Assembly: GCF_001676725.1 (NCBI RefSeq)
Contig: NZ_CP016172.1
Coordinates: 1,426,001-1,490,000 of the forward strand
DNA length: 64,000 nucleotides
Direction of reading: 5' to 3'
DNA from: Bordetella flabilis
GTDB taxonomy: Bacteria; Pseudomonadota; Gammaproteobacteria; Burkholderiales; Burkholderiaceae_B
Below, in pieces: positions 61,555 through 64,000 of this stretch (positions within the stretch are counted from its first letter, which is position 1; each line of letters begins with the position of its first letter). The position numbers were made by a program, and so were the translations under genes. The notes beneath the pieces were generated by a model. It had not been told where the DNA came from. It was given only the letters and a program-made list of their open reading frames with translations, and did not search any database.

Positions 61555-62040
61555 ATGGCCAAGTATGCGATCGCCGCGGCGGCCGGCCTGGCCCTGGCGC
61601 TGGCCGCCGTGTTCGGTGTGAAGTGGTACGGGCATACCCAGTACGCCGCGGGCCACGCCCAGGCCCAGCTCGAAGCTCAGGCCGCTGCTGCCGAGCTGGC
61701 CGAGAAGTACCGCGCTCAGGAGCAGGCCTGGGCCCAACAGATGGAGGCCGAACGTGCCCAGGATGCAATCGATCGCCAGAAAGCTGCAGCTGACCTCGCT
61801 GGCCAGCGTCTTGTTGCTGACAGCTTGCGCGGCCAGCTCGCCGCAGGCGCCCGTCGCGCCGCCGCAGAAGCCCGCGCCGCCGGCCGCGATGTGGCGACCG
61901 CTCAAGCCCCCTGGTTGGTACTCGAAGAATGCCGCCGAGAATATGACGCGCTGGCAGCAGATGCTGAGTCCATCAACGACGATTTCAGGGCCGTCCAAGG
62001 CTGGGGGCGGGTGACACAAGGAAGCGATGATGCCCGATGA
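61555..62040 (+). CDS. Rz-like i-spanin
   Basis: 161 residues. An N-terminal transmembrane segment (about 3-20) is followed by a long Ala/Gln/Glu-rich coiled coil (about 30-120). This is the inner-membrane spanin that joins the Rz1 lipoprotein to fuse the two membranes at lysis. The Rz1 gene is wholly contained in it in the +1 frame. Confidence 0.88.
   Translation: MAKYAIAAAAGLALALAAVFGVKWYGHTQYAAGHAQAQLEAQAAAAELAEKYRAQEQAWAQQMEAERAQDAIDRQKAAADLAGQRLVADSLRGQLAAGARRAAAEARAAGRDVATAQAPWLVLEECRREYDALAADAESINDDFRAVQGWGRVTQGSDDAR
61754..62014 (+). CDS. Rz1-like o-spanin lipoprotein, embedded in Rz
   Basis: 86 residues, reading frame +1 relative to Rz. Lipobox LLTAC places lipidated Cys25; the mature part is Pro-rich (SPQAPVAPPQKPAPP), typical of Rz1. 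GGAGG six bases before GTG 61754 supports that start; ATG 61763 is the alternative. Confidence 0.88.
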   Translation: MPRMQSIARKLQLTSLASVLLLTACAASSPQAPVAPPQKPAPPAAMWRPLKPPGWYSKNAAENMTRWQQMLSPSTTISGPSKAGGG

Positions 62041-63538
62041 TCTGCTCCCGCTCGATATCCCGCCAGGGGTATACCGAAACGGCACCGAATACGAAGCGAA
62101 AGGCCGCTGGCGTGACGTGAACCTGATTCGTTGGTACAACGGCCGGCTGCGACCCGTTGGCGGCTGGCAGCGGATGACGAAGGTGCCGCTGGCCGGCATT
62201 CCGCGTGCGTTGCTGACCTGGCGCGATTTGCGTGAAGTCCGGCATGCCGCCATCGGTACCGACTCGAAGCTTTACGTCAATGAGGGCGGCGAGTCGACCG
62301 ACATAACGCCGGCCAATTTGGCGCCAGGGCGTCCCGATTCGGTGTATGGGCTGGGGTTCGGTGCCAGCAAGTACGGAAAAGAAGCGTACGGTACCGAGCG
62401 CAGCAGCAGCGGCCTTATCCTTGACGCCACCGTGTGGGCGCTGGACAACTTCGGCCAGTTTCTTATCGCCTGCTCGCCCGCGGACGGACGCATATTCTTG
62501 TGGAATCCAACGACTACGGGGCCGGCCACAGTGATTCACGCTACGGCACCCACGGAGTGCCGGTCGGTTTTTGTCACGGACGAGAATTTTGTCGTGGCCA
62601 TTGGTGCGAACGGCGATCCGAGCGACGTCGTGTGGTGCTCGCAGGGCGACTACACCGTGTGGACGCCGCAGGCCACGAATTCAGCCGGCGAGCTGCGGTT
62701 ACGCACCAATGGCCTGTCCCAGTCGGGGCGGCGCATGACTGGCGAGTCGCTGATCTTCACCGACACCGATGTCCATGCCATGCGCTACATAGGGCCGCCG
62801 CTGATCTACGGCATCGAGCGCATCGGATCCAATTGTGGCGTGGTTGGGCCACGCGCCCACGCCGCGACGCTGGATTTTTGCGTTTGGATGAGCAATCTAA
62901 ATTTCTTCATCTACGACGGCAACGTTCGGGCGATTCCTTGCGACGTGCAAGAGTACGTTTTCGATGACCTCAACCTGATGCAGGGCGCCAAGGTGCAGGC
63001 CGGCATCAACTCGCAGTACAGCGAGGTATGGTGGTTTTACCCCTCGGCAAAGAGCCTTGAGAACGACCGCTATGTCATCTGGAATTATCGCGAGAACCAT
63101 TGGTCAATCGGCCAGCTGTCGCGCACGGCATGGACCGACCGCGAAGCGTGGCCATTCCCGATAGCCGCGGCGCCTGACGGGAATGTCTATCAGCATGAGC
63201 AGGGTTGGACGGACGCTGGGCTCACGCGCGTGGGCACCATCTACGCGCAGAGCGGTCCGCTCGACTTCGGTTCCGGAAAGATGACCATGGACGTGAGCCA
63301 GGCAATTCCGGACACCAACGTCGGCGGCCCGGACAGCGTGCAATATTCCTTCGATCTCGGCATGACACCAACGGGCCAAAAGTTGATGGCTGGCCCCTAT
63401 TCGCAGGTGCGCCCGGACGGCTACATGGATATGCGCTTCTCCGCGCGTCAGGTAAAGATGCGAGTCGACGCGCTACAGGACGTGCTTTTCCAAGTCGGGA
63501 CCATGCGTTTCGACGCGCAACCAGGGAGCGGACGATGA
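62027..63538 (+). CDS. P22 gp10-like DNA-stabilisation / tail hub protein
   Basis: 503 residues, beta-rich throughout, beginning LLPLDIPPGVYRNGTEYEAKG and RWRDVNLIRWYNGRLRPVGG. Recurrent strands (VTDENFVVAIGANGD, VWMSNLNFFIYDGNVR) suggest a propeller-like domain, as in P22 gp10 hub proteins that plug the head after packaging. AAGGAAG precedes ATG 62027; the gene overlaps the Rz end by 14 bp. Confidence 0.75.
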   Translation: MMPDDLLPLDIPPGVYRNGTEYEAKGRWRDVNLIRWYNGRLRPVGGWQRMTKVPLAGIPRALLTWRDLREVRHAAIGTDSKLYVNEGGESTDITPANLAPGRPDSVYGLGFGASKYGKEAYGTERSSSGLILDATVWALDNFGQFLIACSPADGRIFLWNPTTTGPATVIHATAPTECRSVFVTDENFVVAIGANGDPSDVVWCSQGDYTVWTPQATNSAGELRLRTNGLSQSGRRMTGESLIFTDTDVHAMRYIGPPLIYGIERIGSNCGVVGPRAHAATLDFCVWMSNLNFFIYDGNVRAIPCDVQEYVFDDLNLMQGAKVQAGINSQYSEVWWFYPSAKSLENDRYVIWNYRENHWSIGQLSRTAWTDREAWPFPIAAAPDGNVYQHEQGWTDAGLTRVGTIYAQSGPLDFGSGKMTMDVSQAIPDTNVGGPDSVQYSFDLGMTPTGQKLMAGPYSQVRPDGYMDMRFSARQVKMRVDALQDVLFQVGTMRFDAQPGSGR

Positions 63539-63741
63539 ACCTACCTACCCCCCCAGCAAACTACAGCGCGAGCACTGAGTCTCGCCGCAACCTCGTGTTG
63601 GCGCAGGCCGATGCACAGAACTTCAAGCGCGGGACCGACGTGGAAATCGGGAAAGGTCGCATCATTCTCATGGCCCCGAATGGCGCGCGGTTCGCGCTGA
63701 CGGTATCGAACACCGGCGTATTGACGACGACGGTGGCGTGA
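63535..63741 (+). CDS. Small phage protein, unknown
   Basis: 68 residues (RRNLVLAQADAQNFKRGTDV, then GRIILMAPNGARFALTVSN). It overlaps the genes on both sides, so it is probably translated by coupling. Similar short beta proteins accompany gp10-like genes; the function is unknown. Confidence 0.65.
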   Translation: MNLPTPPANYSASTESRRNLVLAQADAQNFKRGTDVEIGKGRIILMAPNGARFALTVSNTGVLTTTVA

Positions 63742-64000
63742 TGGATTTGTGGCGCGAAAAGTTCGCGGACTGTAGCGATTGGATCGAGGCAGCCCTACAA
63801 TACACAGGTGGCACGCACACGCTTAGCGACATCGAAGACGGTGTAGAGGCGGGCCACTTTCAGCTATGGCCCGGCAAGCGGGCCGTGATAGTGACTGAGA
63901 TAGTTGTCTACCCGCGACTGAAGGCATGTCAGTTTTTCCTTGCCGGCGGAGACCTCGACGAACTCAAAGAGATGGTGCCATGCGTTGAGGCATGGGCCAA
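63741..64000 (+). CDS. Phage protein, 3' end outside window
   Basis: 86 residues are visible, starting MDLWREKFADCSDWIEAALQ, with GHFQLWPGKRAVIVTEIVVY and CQFFLAGGDLDELKEM further on. The mix of strands and helices suggests a small globular enzyme-like or virion protein; similar proteins follow gp10-like genes in podoviruses. No function can be given. The start overlaps the previous stop. Confidence 0.6.
   Translation, partial: MDLWREKFADCSDWIEAALQYTGGTHTLSDIEDGVEAGHFQLWPGKRAVIVTEIVVYPRLKACQFFLAGGDLDELKEMVPCVEAWA

Larger units (their letters stand above)
39539..64000. mobile_element. Prophage, podovirus-like, right end outside window
   Basis: Everything from the tRNA-Lys 3' end to the window end is phage-like: tyrosine integrase, repressor/Cro switch, terminase, portal, scaffold, capsid, tail fibre, lysis and stabilisation genes in a mostly rightward block. 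At least 24.5 kb. Recognisable replication genes are missing between the switch and the packaging genes. No tape-measure gene is seen. Confidence 0.93.

Noticed and set aside
39539..64000. Diversity-generating retroelement as in Bordetella phage BPP-1
   Set aside because: No reverse transcriptase gene and no template/variable repeat pair seen in the visible part; the right end of the prophage is outside the window.
1..64000. CRISPR array
   Set aside because: No regularly spaced direct repeats with unique spacers; the 22-bp repeats at 45362-45416 are two operator copies only.

Overview
The window reads as chromosomal DNA of a high-GC betaproteobacterium of the Alcaligenaceae, most likely Bordetella or a close relative such as Achromobacter. 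The argument is gene content: a complete type III secretion (T3SS) cluster in the Bordetella bsc/bop/bcr arrangement, ending in a HrpL/BtrS-like ECF sigma gene, followed by c-di-GMP enzymes and envelope genes. No 16S gene is present, so the genus is an inference.

Region 1 (1-7.2 kb) is a regulatory and effector flank. It holds the 3' part of a BTAD/cyclase-like/AAA regulator, a CesT-type chaperone with a 666-residue unknown protein directly downstream (candidate secreted effector), an RcsB-like response regulator, and two paralogous receiver-AraC regulators. Region 2 (7.9-28.7 kb) is the T3SS. A leftward operon carries sctX-like, sctY-like, sctV, sctD, a small YscE-like gene and the needle gene sctF. 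A rightward operon carries a Bsp22-like tip protein, an LcrH-type chaperone, two translocators, a TPR protein, then sctI-J-K-L-N-O-P-Q-R-S-T-U-C with many start/stop overlaps. An ECF sigma gene closes the block. I found four promoter-like sites of HrpL type, GGAAC-N16-[A/C/T]CAC: before the chaperone/effector pair, before each divergent T3SS operon, and before the sigma gene. They suggest one sigma regulon that includes the unknown 666-residue protein. No SctW gatekeeper was recognised in the window.

Region 3 (29.1-39.2 kb) is ordinary chromosome: a small orphan gene, a GAF-PAS-GGDEF-EAL protein, a receiver plus degenerate histidine-kinase-like pair, an LTA-synthase-like sulfatase-fold enzyme, an AsmA protein and a diguanylate cyclase.

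Region 4 (39.46 kb to the end) is a prophage integrated at the 3' end of a tRNA-Lys(CTT) gene; its right end lies outside the window. Left to right: tyrosine integrase, HTH/excisionase-like gene, small genes, a divergent repressor/Cro switch with palindromic operators, RNase HI, a BrnT-BrnA toxin-antitoxin pair back to back with a DUF559-type nuclease gene and sharing a 71-bp operator region, early unknowns, terminase-small-like gene, a serine recombinase inside the packaging module, large terminase, portal, scaffold, SU10-type capsid, tail/adaptor genes, a lysis cassette (holin, SAR endolysin, Rz with embedded Rz1), and a P22-gp10-like protein. The P22-type portal, adaptor and stabilisation genes together with the absence of a tape-measure gene point to a podovirus-like virion, although the window stops before the end of the late region.
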